From: Paenibacillus sp. FSL H8-0548
GTDB lineage: Bacteria; Bacillota; Bacilli; Paenibacillales; Paenibacillaceae
Direction of reading: 5' to 3'
NCBI RefSeq assembly: GCF_038630985.1
Contig: NZ_CP152049.1
Coordinates: 810,001 to 874,000 of the forward strand
Length of the DNA: 64,000 nucleotides
The notes beneath the pieces are model-generated. The model worked only from the letters and a program-made list of their open reading frames with translations. It searched no databases and was not told where the DNA came from. Position 1 is the first letter of the stretch. Each line of letters starts with the position of its first letter. A program made the position numbers and the translations under genes. Positions 17,153 through 24,843 of this stretch are shown one piece after another.

Positions 17153-18111
17153 GCTTGTATCCCCTTTCTTTGAATCCAGCGAATGGCGACAATCATAATT
17201 AAGGAGATGACTAGCAGCAGGAAGCCCATTAAGTAAAGAGCGTAATTCCAGGTGGAGTCAAATGGCACGTTGGAAATTTGCATAACGATGTTGCTGGTGA
17301 GGACGGAGGTAGGCTTAAGCAGGCTGTCAGCGAGCTGAGGCGTATTGCCGATTACCATAACGACGGCCATCGTTTCACCGACCGCACGCGCCATGCCGAG
17401 AATGACGGCATACATGATGCCGCTTTTGGCTGACGGCAGCAGTACTCTCCATACGGTTTGAAAGCGTGTAGCGCCTAGAGCGTAGGAAGCGTCGCTAAAT
17501 TTGGCAGGGACAGCGCTTATCGCATCATCACTGATTCGGCTTACCGTAGGCAGAACCATAATTGTAAGTACAAGTGCCGCTGCGAGGAGCCCATCACCCA
17601 TGCCGCTGCCTGTAACATTCCGAATGAAAGGGATCAGTACGGTTAGGCCTAAATAGCCGTATACGACGGAAGGAATTCCGACAAGCAGATCCAGTACGGG
17701 ACGAAGCATGTTTTTGAGCCAAGCGGGTACAAATACAGACAGGAATACGGCAATAATCAAAGAGATTGGAACGCAAATCAGCAGTGTTAAGGCTGTTAAA
17801 GCGAAGGTGCCGAAAATAAAGATAAGCGCTCCATATTGTTCGTTCTCGGGATTCCATTCAGCCGAGAAGAAGAAATCAGCAAACGAAATGTGGCTGAACG
17901 TTAATACACCGGTACGGAACATGAGCAGCAAAATTAGAAATAGGATGAGACAGACGAAGCCTGCGGCACCGATGCATAAGTAGCGGAAGAGGCGATTTGT
18001 GAAAAATAGCCGAGATCTCCGGTCGAAGGGTTTGCTGCTGCCTGTCAAAATAGCGCTGCCGAGCTCCGTTGATTGCCGCGCCTGATGCAAGGCCTGAGTG
18101 GATTCCAACAT
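17149..18111 (-). CDS. pstC: Phosphate ABC transporter permease PstC
   Basis: 320 residues. After a cytoplasmic N-terminal stretch of about 45 residues come six membrane segments. Family features are 'FADFFFSAEWNPENEQYGALIFIFGT' (the PstC periplasmic loop), 'GIPSVVYGYLGLTVLIP' and the permease loop 'DAISAVPAKFSDASYALGATRFQTVWRVLLP'. It partners PstA in the phosphate channel. AGAGGAG lies about 9 bases before the ATG. A stable hairpin separates it from pstS 136 bp upstream, which would keep pstS expression above that of the permeases. Confidence 0.93.
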   Translation of the reverse strand: MLESTQALHQARQSTELGSAILTGSSKPFDRRSRLFFTNRLFRYLCIGAAGFVCLILFLILLLMFRTGVLTFSHISFADFFFSAEWNPENEQYGALIFIFGTFALTALTLLICVPISLIIAVFLSVFVPAWLKNMLRPVLDLLVGIPSVVYGYLGLTVLIPFIRNVTGSGMGDGLLAAALVLTIMVLPTVSRISDDAISAVPAKFSDASYALGATRFQTVWRVLLPSAKSGIMYAVILGMARAVGETMAVVMVIGNTPQLADSLLKPTSVLTSNIVMQISNVPFDSTWNYALYLMGFLLLVISLIMIVAIRWIQRKGIQA

Positions 18112-18195
18112 AGATAATAAGCTCCTCTAAGCGAACGCAGCCGATGCCTGCCTTTTCAGCGAGCGGATCAGCTAGGTTCACTATGAAATAGATAG

Positions 18196-18229
18196 GGCCG
18201 GCTTAGGCGCTTATTTGCGCAAGCCGGCC
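18196..18229 (-). other. Intercistronic hairpin between pstS and pstC
   Basis: GGCCGGCTT pairs with AAGCCGGCC, with an inner GGCGC/GCGC match. There is no T tract on the minus strand, so it more likely stabilises the pstS message or causes partial termination. Confidence 0.6.
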
Positions 18230-18246
18230 GCTCCTGTAAGTTGAAA

Positions 18247-19110
18247 CTATTTAATTGCCGAGATCGGAATGAATTTAAGCTTTTTCAATGATCCGTTTTG
18301 AAACTTTGTGCTTTGTACGTATTTAATAAATTCCTTAGTCGCGCCTGTAGGCTGACCCTTAGTCATATAGTAGCCGTAGCCCCATACTTTGTATTTGCCG
18401 TTAACAACATTGGCTTCAGTAGGTGCGATATCGTTAATTTTAAGTGCAACCATTTTGTCCGTTACATAAGCCAAATCCATATAACCGATAGCGTTAGGCG
18501 TCGTTTCGATCGTTGTTTTCATATCGCCGCTTGTTTTTACTTCCTTGTAGTTATCGCCTTTGGTCATAAAATCAGTACCAGCGAGTGCTTTGTCTTGAAA
18601 ATTGACGCGAGTTCCTGAACCGAATGTACGGTTTACGACGATAATTTCGCCATCCTTGCCGCCAACCTCTTTCCAGTTTTTAATTTTACCGGAGAAGATG
18701 CCTTGCAGCTCCTTGGTTGTCAAATTTGTCGTTGTTACATTTTTATTCACGACAGCTGCGAAAGGGATGATGGCTACTTTATGAGCAACTTGACCGTCGA
18801 ATTTTTTGAAACCCGGTACATCCTGAGAAGCATCCCAGTCTACAGCTCCAATATCCGCAATACCTTTGCGAACCGCTTGAGGTCCTGTAATGGAACCGGC
18901 AGCCGATGCAGAAATTTTAACCTTTGGATTCAGCTTTTTAAACTCATTTGCTGCTTGAAGTGTCAAGGGCAGCAGGGCAGATGAGCCGTTAATGACGATT
19001 TTGCCGGAAAGCTTGCTTGCTGCAGTAGCAACAGGAGTGGAAGCAGGAACGGAACTGAAGCCGACTACAGCGATAAGCGCCGCGATCGTTAATTGTTTAA
19101 ACCATTTCAT
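18247..19110 (-). CDS. pstS: Phosphate-binding protein PstS
   Basis: 287 residues. A signal peptide (about 1-30, 'ATAA-SKLSG') precedes a PstS-type binding domain with 'INGSSALLPLTLQAANEFKK', 'SAAGSITGPQAVRKGIADIGAVDWDAS' and 'VVNRTFGSGTRVNFQDKAL', which carry the phosphate-contacting Ser/Thr, Asp and Arg residues. It captures inorganic phosphate outside the membrane. Unlike most Gram-positive binding proteins there is no lipobox cysteine after the signal helix; the sequence has no Cys there at all, so it would be released or held by another means. GGAGGT lies 11 bases before the ATG. It is 27 bp after the propeller-protein gene and surely co-transcribed with it. Confidence 0.92.
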   Translation of the reverse strand: MKWFKQLTIAALIAVVGFSSVPASTPVATAASKLSGKIVINGSSALLPLTLQAANEFKKLNPKVKISASAAGSITGPQAVRKGIADIGAVDWDASQDVPGFKKFDGQVAHKVAIIPFAAVVNKNVTTTNLTTKELQGIFSGKIKNWKEVGGKDGEIIVVNRTFGSGTRVNFQDKALAGTDFMTKGDNYKEVKTSGDMKTTIETTPNAIGYMDLAYVTDKMVALKINDIAPTEANVVNGKYKVWGYGYYMTKGQPTGATKEFIKYVQSTKFQNGSLKKLKFIPISAIK

Positions 19111-19137
19111 TAGGAATGACCTCCATTAGTTAATTAA

Positions 19138-20538
19138 TTAGTTAGTAATGTTTTTCCATTTCCCTTGAACCGATACTGCCAATTGTCCATCGATAAGTGC
19201 TGCAATATTAGCATTGCTTGAAACGATCAATTCGGATGCAAGATCCGACACAGTTAGTACGAGCGTGCTTGCTCCTGTTGCGCTATCAATTTCATAGATG
19301 GCGTTCGTGCTGTTTCCATCAGCAGTTAGAAGGTAGAGCTTGCTTCCGCCTTGAACGAGCTGGTAAACGTCTTTGTCAGCGAACGATGGCGTGCTGACTT
19401 TGCCTGCTTGATCAATGGTCACGAGCTGTCCAACACTTGCTTCGTCGGCGCTCACGCTGACGTAGCTGACTTTGGAGCCATCTGCCGCGAGTTTAAGGAA
19501 TACTTTATCTGCTGTATCCTTCGTAAGCTGTGCAGGTTTATTGTCTGCTGCTTCAGCGTTGTAGAAGTAAATTTGCGGCTCAGTGCCTGTTGCGTCGATA
19601 GCAACATCATCAAGCTCAACGTCCTTGTCGCTGTCAGCCGTTACTTTCGGCTGCTTGAAGACGTAGAAAGCAAATTGCAAGCCGTCTGCTGATACTTCTA
19701 GGTTCGCTTTATAGTCGACCTTGTCTTCAAGTACTTTAGAGACACTGCCATCGGCTAGTGAAAGCTTAGCAATAACAGAGCTTTTGTCACCTTGCAGGAA
19801 GAAGAGGGAAGAGCCGTCCTTCGACCATTGCAGCTCATTTTTGATCGAGCTGTCTGTGCTGACTTGCGTCGCTTGCTTCGTGCTTAAATCAATGGTGAAC
19901 ACAGCGCCATTCGCATCGGAGTAAGCCACTTTTTTGCCATCCGGGGATAGAACCAGCTCGGACGTGTCAGAGGATGCCAGCAGAAGCTCATATTTGCCAG
20001 TAGCTGCATCAACCAGGTAATCTTCACGACCTTCGCCTGCAGTGTTCGAAACGATAAGCTGGGAGGAGTTGACCCAAACTGCACGCTCAGCACCTTCAAG
20101 CTGTTTAACCATGCTGATCGTGTTGTCTTCATATGTACCGCCAAGTGCTTTAACAAATGCTGCTGGTTCAATAAAGGTGGCGTAGGCTACTTCTTTAGCT
20201 GGGTGCGAAAGAGCAGTCGATACACCGTTTACGTTAATTGTTTTTGAAGCGGCCTTTAGCTTCAATGTGTTCTCGCCAAACTTCACAACTACGGTATGGT
20301 CGCTGTTGATATGGAGGGTAGCGCCAATTGCATTGGTGATGTCTCGAACAGAGGCTAAGGTTACGCCGCCATCCACAATGGTACGAATAGAGATAGGGTT
20401 GGCATTAACGAGAAAGCTTGCTTGGTTGATTTGTACAGCTTGCTTGCTGGATGCCGTTTGAGCGAATATCGGTGTAACGGTTGCTGCGCTTATTGCTGCT
20501 GCGATCATTGAGATTGCCATTGCTTTTTTCATTTGCAT
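19138..20538 (-). CDS. Secreted copper-amine-oxidase-N-domain protein with beta-propeller-like repeats
   Basis: 466 residues. A signal peptide (1-26, 'IFAQ-TASS') is followed at about 35-145 by a domain like the copper amine oxidase N-terminal domain, which in Firmicutes is a stalk or wall-binding module and not an enzyme ('ISIRTIVDGGVTLASVRDITNAIGATL'). From about 150 onward come repeated blades of the type 'LVLSPDGKKVAYSDANGAVFTIDL', 'LQWSKDGSSLFFLQGD', 'LEVSADGLQFAFYVF' and 'LKLAADGSKVSYVSVS', resembling TolB/PD40 propeller repeats. It sits first in the cluster, 27 bp before pstS, under the putative PhoP site. The context suggests a phosphate-starvation surface protein; its ligand is unknown. 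Start at 20538 or the in-frame ATG six bases later. Confidence 0.75.
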   Translation of the reverse strand: MQMKKAMAISMIAAAISAATVTPIFAQTASSKQAVQINQASFLVNANPISIRTIVDGGVTLASVRDITNAIGATLHINSDHTVVVKFGENTLKLKAASKTINVNGVSTALSHPAKEVAYATFIEPAAFVKALGGTYEDNTISMVKQLEGAERAVWVNSSQLIVSNTAGEGREDYLVDAATGKYELLLASSDTSELVLSPDGKKVAYSDANGAVFTIDLSTKQATQVSTDSSIKNELQWSKDGSSLFFLQGDKSSVIAKLSLADGSVSKVLEDKVDYKANLEVSADGLQFAFYVFKQPKVTADSDKDVELDDVAIDATGTEPQIYFYNAEAADNKPAQLTKDTADKVFLKLAADGSKVSYVSVSADEASVGQLVTIDQAGKVSTPSFADKDVYQLVQGGSKLYLLTADGNSTNAIYEIDSATGASTLVLTVSDLASELIVSSNANIAALIDGQLAVSVQGKWKNITN

Positions 20539-20688
20539 GGAGGAGAGTCACCTTTCTCAAATGGGTTATTTTTTTTACTTTATAAATAGAAGCTCCGACG
20601 GCCTTGGTCGGTATGAATAATTGGCTTGATCCCTCCCAAGCAGCAGTAGTACGGAACTTTTCTTTTGTGAGGCGTTCATTTCTACTAA

Positions 20689-20742
20689 ATCATATCAGTG
20701 AATTATTATCCCATTATTTAGAAATGGTATAGATATTGTAAA
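20689..20742 (-). promoter_or_regulatory. Candidate PhoP-box promoter of the pst cluster
   Basis: Read on the minus strand, TTTACA, TATACC and TAAATA occur at an exact 11-bp period (20742-20737, 20731-20726, 20720-20715), with ATAATA continuing the phase. TATGAT follows at 20694-20689, nine bases past the last repeat. PhoP-controlled promoters have such TTAACA-like hexamers every 11 bp before the -10. Only the first hexamer fits well. The rest of 20539-20936 has a short hairpin near 20600 and no gene. Confidence 0.45.
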
Positions 20743-20859
20743 GGAAGGGCTGAAGGGAGATTTATATCATGTCCAAGCATGGCGATAATTCCAAGGGGGA
20801 AAGTGTGGTTTAAAAGTGTAATCTTTATTTATATCATATCTATTCATGGGAAATCAACA

Positions 20860-20891
20860 AAAAACAAAAAAACCTTGAAATCATTTCAAGG
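20860..20891 (-). terminator. Leftward intrinsic terminator ahead of the Met-rich gene
   Basis: CCTTGAAATCATTTCAAGG is a near-perfect hairpin which on the minus strand is followed by TTTTTTTGTTTTTTG. No leftward gene ends close by; it may stop transcripts from the gene at 21337-21678 that run antisense through the Met-rich gene. Confidence 0.6.
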
Positions 20892-20936
20892 CTGTAGTAT
20901 CTTCGGTATAGGAGATCTATGAGGAGGTGAGCGGAG

Positions 20937-21152
20937 ATGGAAAAGATGGCGATGCAAATGATGATGAATATGTGCATGGAAGAAATGATGTGCAAGATGA
21001 AATCAATGAAGATGATGATGGACATGATGACAGAAATGAACATGATGGACAGCATGGATATGAACATGATGATGATGAAAATGCAAGAATGCGACGAAAT
21101 GTCTACCATGATGATGAAGATGATGCGTGATATGGAGCAAGTATCCATGTAA
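20937..21152 (+). CDS. Methionine-rich microprotein
   Basis: 71 residues, of which 35 are methionine by direct count, with three cysteines (C13, C19, C52) and interspersed Lys, Glu, Asp and Asn. No aromatic residue, proline or glycine occurs. The ATG follows a strong AGGAGGTG ribosome site with about 9-base spacing. MxxM and MxM spacings are dense, as in Met-rich copper/silver-binding segments, but no known family was recognised. The repeated ATG triplets also leave the other forward frame open (Asp/His-rich, 20927-21130), so openness alone is weak evidence of coding. A terminator-like T run follows at 21281. It could bind Cu(I), be a methionine store or a spore component; none is shown. Confidence 0.6.
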   Translation: MEKMAMQMMMNMCMEEMMCKMKSMKMMMDMMTEMNMMDSMDMNMMMMKMQECDEMSTMMMKMMRDMEQVSM

Positions 21153-21204
21153 TGTTTCAGAAACTATGAATCTGGCCATTCATAGAATGTGAAGAGGATA
21201 ACCG

Positions 21205-21288
21205 GCAGAGCAGTACACTGCATGCCTTCGTTCAAAGCGTACCCTACATAGCTAAGCAGAGCAGATCACTGCATGCAGGCTTTTTTTT
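21205..21288 (+). terminator. Direct repeat and terminator-like T tract after the Met-rich gene
   Basis: GCAGAGCAGTACACTGCATGC (positions 21205-21225, differing at two bases from the copy at 21256-21276) occurs twice, 51 bp apart. Each contains a GCAG/CTGC hairpin; the second is followed by eight T residues. The stem is short, so termination strength is uncertain. Confidence 0.45.
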
Positions 21289-21336
21289 GTTTTCAGAGCT
21301 TTTTCTTTTTCCGCAATCCAGCCTCGTACTCTCACC

Positions 21337-21678
21337 TTATTGTGCATAGTGAGCTTTCAGCTTGCTTGCAATCATGACCCGTTGAAGCTTGAACTCCCAT
21401 ACCTTTTCTCTTAGCTGCTTCTGCTGCTGTTCTGAATGCTGAGAACTGCGAAGCTGCTCATATATATCAAGCATTTTACGATTAATTTGATCGAAACGAA
21501 GCCATAGGTCTACACGAATGCCATGCTCAATGACGAGACGAATATGGTTCTCTTTGGCACGCAGTGATTGGAGGATTTGTTGCTGCCAAGCTGTATCTCC
21601 GATATTCACGGCAAAGTTATAAAGATCTAAATAATCATCAACCCATGCTGCTGCAATCTTTTTCTCGGAATAGGTCAT
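21337..21678 (-). CDS. Small helical protein of unknown function
   Basis: 113 residues, charged and predicted to be almost all alpha-helical: 'YSEKKIAAAWVDDYLDLYNFAVNIGD', then 'LRAKENHIRLVIEHG', 'RFDQINRKMLDIYEQLRS' and a basic C-terminus 'VMIASKLKAHYAQ'. No membrane segment, signal or known motif was recognised. A TTG at 21693 is also in frame, but the ATG at 21678 has TTGGAG nine bases upstream and is preferred. It is monocistronic and leftward; the next leftward terminator is only at 20860-20891. It has the look of a conserved soluble Paenibacillus protein, but no function can be offered. Confidence 0.6.
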   Translation of the reverse strand: MTYSEKKIAAAWVDDYLDLYNFAVNIGDTAWQQQILQSLRAKENHIRLVIEHGIRVDLWLRFDQINRKMLDIYEQLRSSQHSEQQQKQLREKVWEFKLQRVMIASKLKAHYAQ

Positions 21679-21810
21679 TCTAGACAGCTCCAATCTCCAT
21701 AACGTTTGTATACCTAGTATTATACTCGGAATTAAAGGGATTGCAAGTGGTTTTTATGGAGGTAGAAGAGATAGGGAATTCCCATCTTTAGGGCACATAT
21801 ATATTCACAA

Positions 21811-21847
21811 CAAGTTAATTCATATAAATTTAGTTGGAATTAACTTG
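21811..21847. repeat. Inverted repeat, 11-bp stem
   Basis: CAAGTTAATTC and GAATTAACTTG are perfect inverted copies separated by 15 bp, in the gap between the methyltransferase and the helical-protein gene. No T tract directly adjoins it on either side, so it is not a clear terminator. Confidence 0.5.
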
Positions 21848-21938
21848 CTGTGGAGTTGAGGCTTTTTTGAATAGATAAGAATTTATAAGTTTTTCATTAT
21901 AAGTCGGCTTATCTGTCAAAGAAGGATTAGGATGGCGA

Positions 21939-22616
21939 TCAGCTCTTTAAAGCTGCGAAAACAGCAAATAAGTTGTTTTTATATACACAGTCGTTTTGCT
22001 CAAACCCAGCTTCAAGTAACCAGTCCAGCTGATCTTGTACCGTGGCGTTTATATCGACCTTTCTTCGTTCAATAGATGCTTCAATCGCTTTGGCATCCAA
22101 GCCGCTCTGCCAAATCGCTTCTTTCCACTTAGACATATAGTAATCATCCCAATAGACCGTTGTGCCAGCCGCCTGATCAGCATTAACGAATATGCCGCCG
22201 TCTAGAAGGAGACCATGAATGGTTTGAAATAGCGCTCGTTTTGCAGGATGCGTCAGATGGTGAATGGATAGTGAGGAGATAATTGCATCATACTTCTCGG
22301 TATAAGGATAGCTGGTATAATCAGCTGTGATGTAGCTGACAGCAGGATCTTGACCGAAGCGGGAGTGGGCTTCCTTCAGCATCTCCTCGCTTAAATCAAT
22401 CAAGGTTAGTGAAGCGTTAGGATATTTGCTGCGTATGAAGGAGGAGAAAAGTCCTGTACCGGCGCCTAAGTCCAATATGCGTGGAGCATCGCTGCTGCAG
22501 TTTACTAGGTCAGCTGCTATCCCATAAAAATCATCAAAGCAAGGAATAAGCTGGCGGCGCTGACGATCATACTCGGGAGCGACGTCATCAAACTGTTTTT
22601 TTACAATATCACTCAT
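21939..22616 (-). CDS. SAM-dependent class I methyltransferase
   Basis: 225 residues with the Rossmann methyltransferase motifs: 'RILDLGAGTGLFSSFIRSKYP' (motif I, SAM-binding glycines), 'LTLIDLSEEMLKEA' (acidic loop binding the ribose), 'YDAIISSLSIHHLTHPAKRALFQTIHGLLLDGGIFVNAD' (motifs II and III). The N-terminal 'FDDVAPEYDRQRRQLIPCFDDFYGIA' is typical of the broad Methyltransf_11/25 group acting on small molecules. The substrate cannot be told. GAGGAGG is present 9 bases before the ATG. It is a single gene with a T-box leader on the other strand beyond it, so promoters diverge here. Confidence 0.85.
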   Translation of the reverse strand: MSDIVKKQFDDVAPEYDRQRRQLIPCFDDFYGIAADLVNCSSDAPRILDLGAGTGLFSSFIRSKYPNASLTLIDLSEEMLKEAHSRFGQDPAVSYITADYTSYPYTEKYDAIISSLSIHHLTHPAKRALFQTIHGLLLDGGIFVNADQAAGTTVYWDDYYMSKWKEAIWQSGLDAKAIEASIERRKVDINATVQDQLDWLLEAGFEQNDCVYKNNLFAVFAALKS

Positions 22617-22867
22617 AAAATTAGCCTCCTCAAATTATGCTGGACAGATGCTGGAATTTGCTTTTATTGTGTTAAGTTGTATATTACAGCTTCCAGCTTC
22701 ATTATAGAAATATATAAACGATATAAACTTTATAGAATAAATCTATAAGACGGATTGGATATTAAAGTTAAAATGTGGGTATTGCATCTCCGTCGTTTTG
22801 ATGTTATTATTGGTAAAATTTTATGATTATCGTTGATTTTATATGACAAGATGAATAGCTTTTATAT

Positions 22868-23120
22868 TCGATGACGAGAAAGAGTACGTTATGGGCCTGA
22901 TCAAACAGAGAGTTGGGGCAGCTGAAAACCAACGTTCGGGTACTAGCGGAAAGCCATCTCTGAGAAGCGGGCTGAACGAGAGTAAGCTCTGCCGCATTTC
23001 CAGCGTTAACGGGAACATGTATTGATAGATACATGAGCAGAGTGTCGCGCTTTGGCGTGAAACTAGGGTGGTAACACGGGTGGAGACTCGTCCCTTTACA
23101 GGGATGGGTCTCTTTTTTTT
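22868..23120 (+). ncRNA. T-box leader (tRNA-sensing riboswitch)
   Basis: The leader has a Stem I-like 5' part (AGAGTACG near 22880, GAGAGTTGG near 22910 with its partner CCAAC), then the T-box sequence AGGGTGGTAACACGGG at 23065-23080 and a terminator with arms GAGACTCGTCCC and AGGGATGGGTCTC followed by eight T (23083-23120). Canonical T-boxes read AGGGTGGNACCGCG, so this one departs at a few positions. Uncharged tRNA pairing to the leader would prevent termination and switch on the aminotransferase. The specifier codon could not be assigned by eye. Confidence 0.8.
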
Positions 23121-23151
23121 GTTTTCTAATCACATTTTAGGAGGAAAAAAC

Positions 23152-24357
23152 ATGAAAACATGGTCAATGAGCCAAATGATCTCGCCAATCGTACAACAAA
23201 TTCCGCCCTCGGGCATTCGTAAGTTTTTTAGCTTAGCGGAGGGGAATAAAGATATAATCTCACTTGGTGTAGGGGAGCCGGACTTCGTAACACCGGAGCA
23301 TGTACGGGCAGCCAGCATTCGAGCATTGGAGCTCGGAAGGACCTCCTATACGCCGAATGCGGGGCTTTTGGAGCTAAGGGAAGAAATCGCAAACTATTTG
23401 TACAACGGCTTTCAAGTGAAATATGAGCCGGATAATGAAGTCATCGTTACCGTTGGAGGAAGTGAAGCGATTGATCTGGCACTGCGGGCGTTAATCACGC
23501 CAGGCGATGAAATTATCGTTCCTGTGCCTAGTTATATTGCTTACTCGCCAATTGCGCAGCTAAATGGAGGGAAAGTTATCGAAGTCGAAACGTTTGCAGA
23601 GAATCATTTTAAGCTGACGGCTGAGGCTTTGAGGGCTTCGCTTACTCCACACTCGAAGGTGCTCATTATTAACTATCCTAACAATCCTACCGGCGCAATT
23701 ATGACCTATGAAGATTGGCTGCCTATTGCGAAGGTTGTGGAGGATCATAATCTAGTTGTAATATCCGATGAAATCTATGCAGAGCTGACCTATGACGAGA
23801 AGCATGTAAGCTTTGCGGCGCTGCCGGGTATGCGGGAGAGAACGCTGCTTATAAGCGGGTTTTCTAAAGCCTTTGCGATGACAGGCTGGAGAATCGGCTA
23901 TGCTTGCGGTAACTATGAGTTAATTGCTGCAATGCTGAAGATTCATCAGTATACGGTTATGTGTGCGCCCATCATTGGGCAGGTTGCCGCGATTGAAGCG
24001 CTGCGAAACGGCTTAGGTGAAAAGGATATGATGGTAGAGTCCTATGCGCAGCGCAGACGGATGTTTGTGAAGGGCTTAAGAGAAATCGGCTTGCCCTGTC
24101 ATGAGCCGCGCGGAGCATTTTATGCATTTCCATCGATCGCACATACAGGGCTTGATTCCGATGCTTTTGCCCAAAAAATGCTAGTGGATGCAGGAGTGGC
24201 TACCGTTCCAGGCCATGTATTTGGTCTTGGCGGGGAAGGGTTTATCCGCTGCTCCTACGCATCGTCTGTAGCTAGACTTACGGAGGCGCTTGATCGTTTA
24301 GATCGGTGCTTAAATGCAACGGGGATGGCAAGAAAAAGTGGTGATGGCCGTCATTAA
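23152..24357 (+). CDS. PLP-dependent aminotransferase (class I/II, AlaT/PatA-like)
   Basis: 401 residues, a fold-type I aminotransferase. Signatures are 'IPPSGIRKFFSLAEG', 'ISLGVGEPDFVTPEHVR', 'TVGGSEAIDLALRALI', 'INYPNNPTGAIM', 'VISDEIYAELTYDE' and the PLP lysine in 'LISGFSKAFAMTGWRIGYACG'. The N-terminal sequence is closest, from memory, to Bacillus YugH/AlaT-type enzymes that transfer amino groups between an amino acid and a 2-oxo acid. The frame is open upstream into the T-box terminator, but the ATG at 23152 has a perfect AGGAGG site and lies just past the terminator, so it is the start. Regulation by the T-box ties it to supply of one amino acid. No second gene follows in the operon. 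Confidence 0.88.
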   Translation: MKTWSMSQMISPIVQQIPPSGIRKFFSLAEGNKDIISLGVGEPDFVTPEHVRAASIRALELGRTSYTPNAGLLELREEIANYLYNGFQVKYEPDNEVIVTVGGSEAIDLALRALITPGDEIIVPVPSYIAYSPIAQLNGGKVIEVETFAENHFKLTAEALRASLTPHSKVLIINYPNNPTGAIMTYEDWLPIAKVVEDHNLVVISDEIYAELTYDEKHVSFAALPGMRERTLLISGFSKAFAMTGWRIGYACGNYELIAAMLKIHQYTVMCAPIIGQVAAIEALRNGLGEKDMMVESYAQRRRMFVKGLREIGLPCHEPRGAFYAFPSIAHTGLDSDAFAQKMLVDAGVATVPGHVFGLGGEGFIRCSYASSVARLTEALDRLDRCLNATGMARKSGDGRH

Positions 24358-24423
24358 CCAAATCGAAGCAGGCGGCCGGATTGGCATGATGGATGTAATA
24401 AGCTCACCTCCTTATTGCTACCT

Positions 24424-24622
24424 CTGCTGTACTTTTTACAACAGATACCTGGCATGGAGGCTGGAAACTGGAGCTACACTGCAGAAATACAACAGAATCA
24501 GCCTTCAATGAGGGAAAAGAAGCGGAAATAGACTATTTCATTGTAATAAGTACACTGTAGCCACGGATTTACTGTTAACGATGGAGTTACATTGTAATAA
24601 CTGCAGTGTACGGGCAGGGTTT
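24424..24622 (+). repeat. Degenerate tandem repeat block A
   Basis: About four divergent units of 50-63 bp, each starting near TACAYTGYANNAANTRCA and containing phrases such as ACAACAGA and CTGCAGTGTA. The same units occur in block B (25776-26010) beyond the nuclease gene, in the same orientation, and more weakly in block C (39779-39915). No gene was recognised in 24358-24843. Confidence 0.6.
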
Positions 24623-24843
24623 GTTTTAGAAGGAGTGAATGGTGCTTTGTGTGGAGTAGTGTATGAGTTGCTGTGTGAGCTGAGAATGGTGTTTATTGTG
24701 AGTAGCGTGTGGGTTGCCCTGGAATGGTTGAATGATGGCAACCCACGTGCGACGGTAAAGTATCTGTCATATATCTCACTTCAGCACACTAATTATTAAG
24801 TACTGGGTGGATGTTGCGATGTACAATGCCCTCTCCAACACAC

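Noticed and set aside
20769..20813. 14-codon frame after AAGGGAG upstream of the Met-rich gene
   Set aside because: Too short to support; a leader-peptide role would need attenuator structure, which is not clear.
20927..21130. Asp/His-rich frame overlapping the Met-rich gene
   Set aside because: Its GTG start lies inside the ribosome site of the Met-rich gene; the composition is the frame-shifted reading of the same triplets.
20840..21148. Leftward open frame of 102 residues antisense to the Met-rich gene, rich in Ile/Phe
   Set aside because: The reverse complement of ATG repeats (CAT/ATC) gives Ile/His/Phe-rich frames by chance. It lacks a ribosome site and its end overlaps a terminator.
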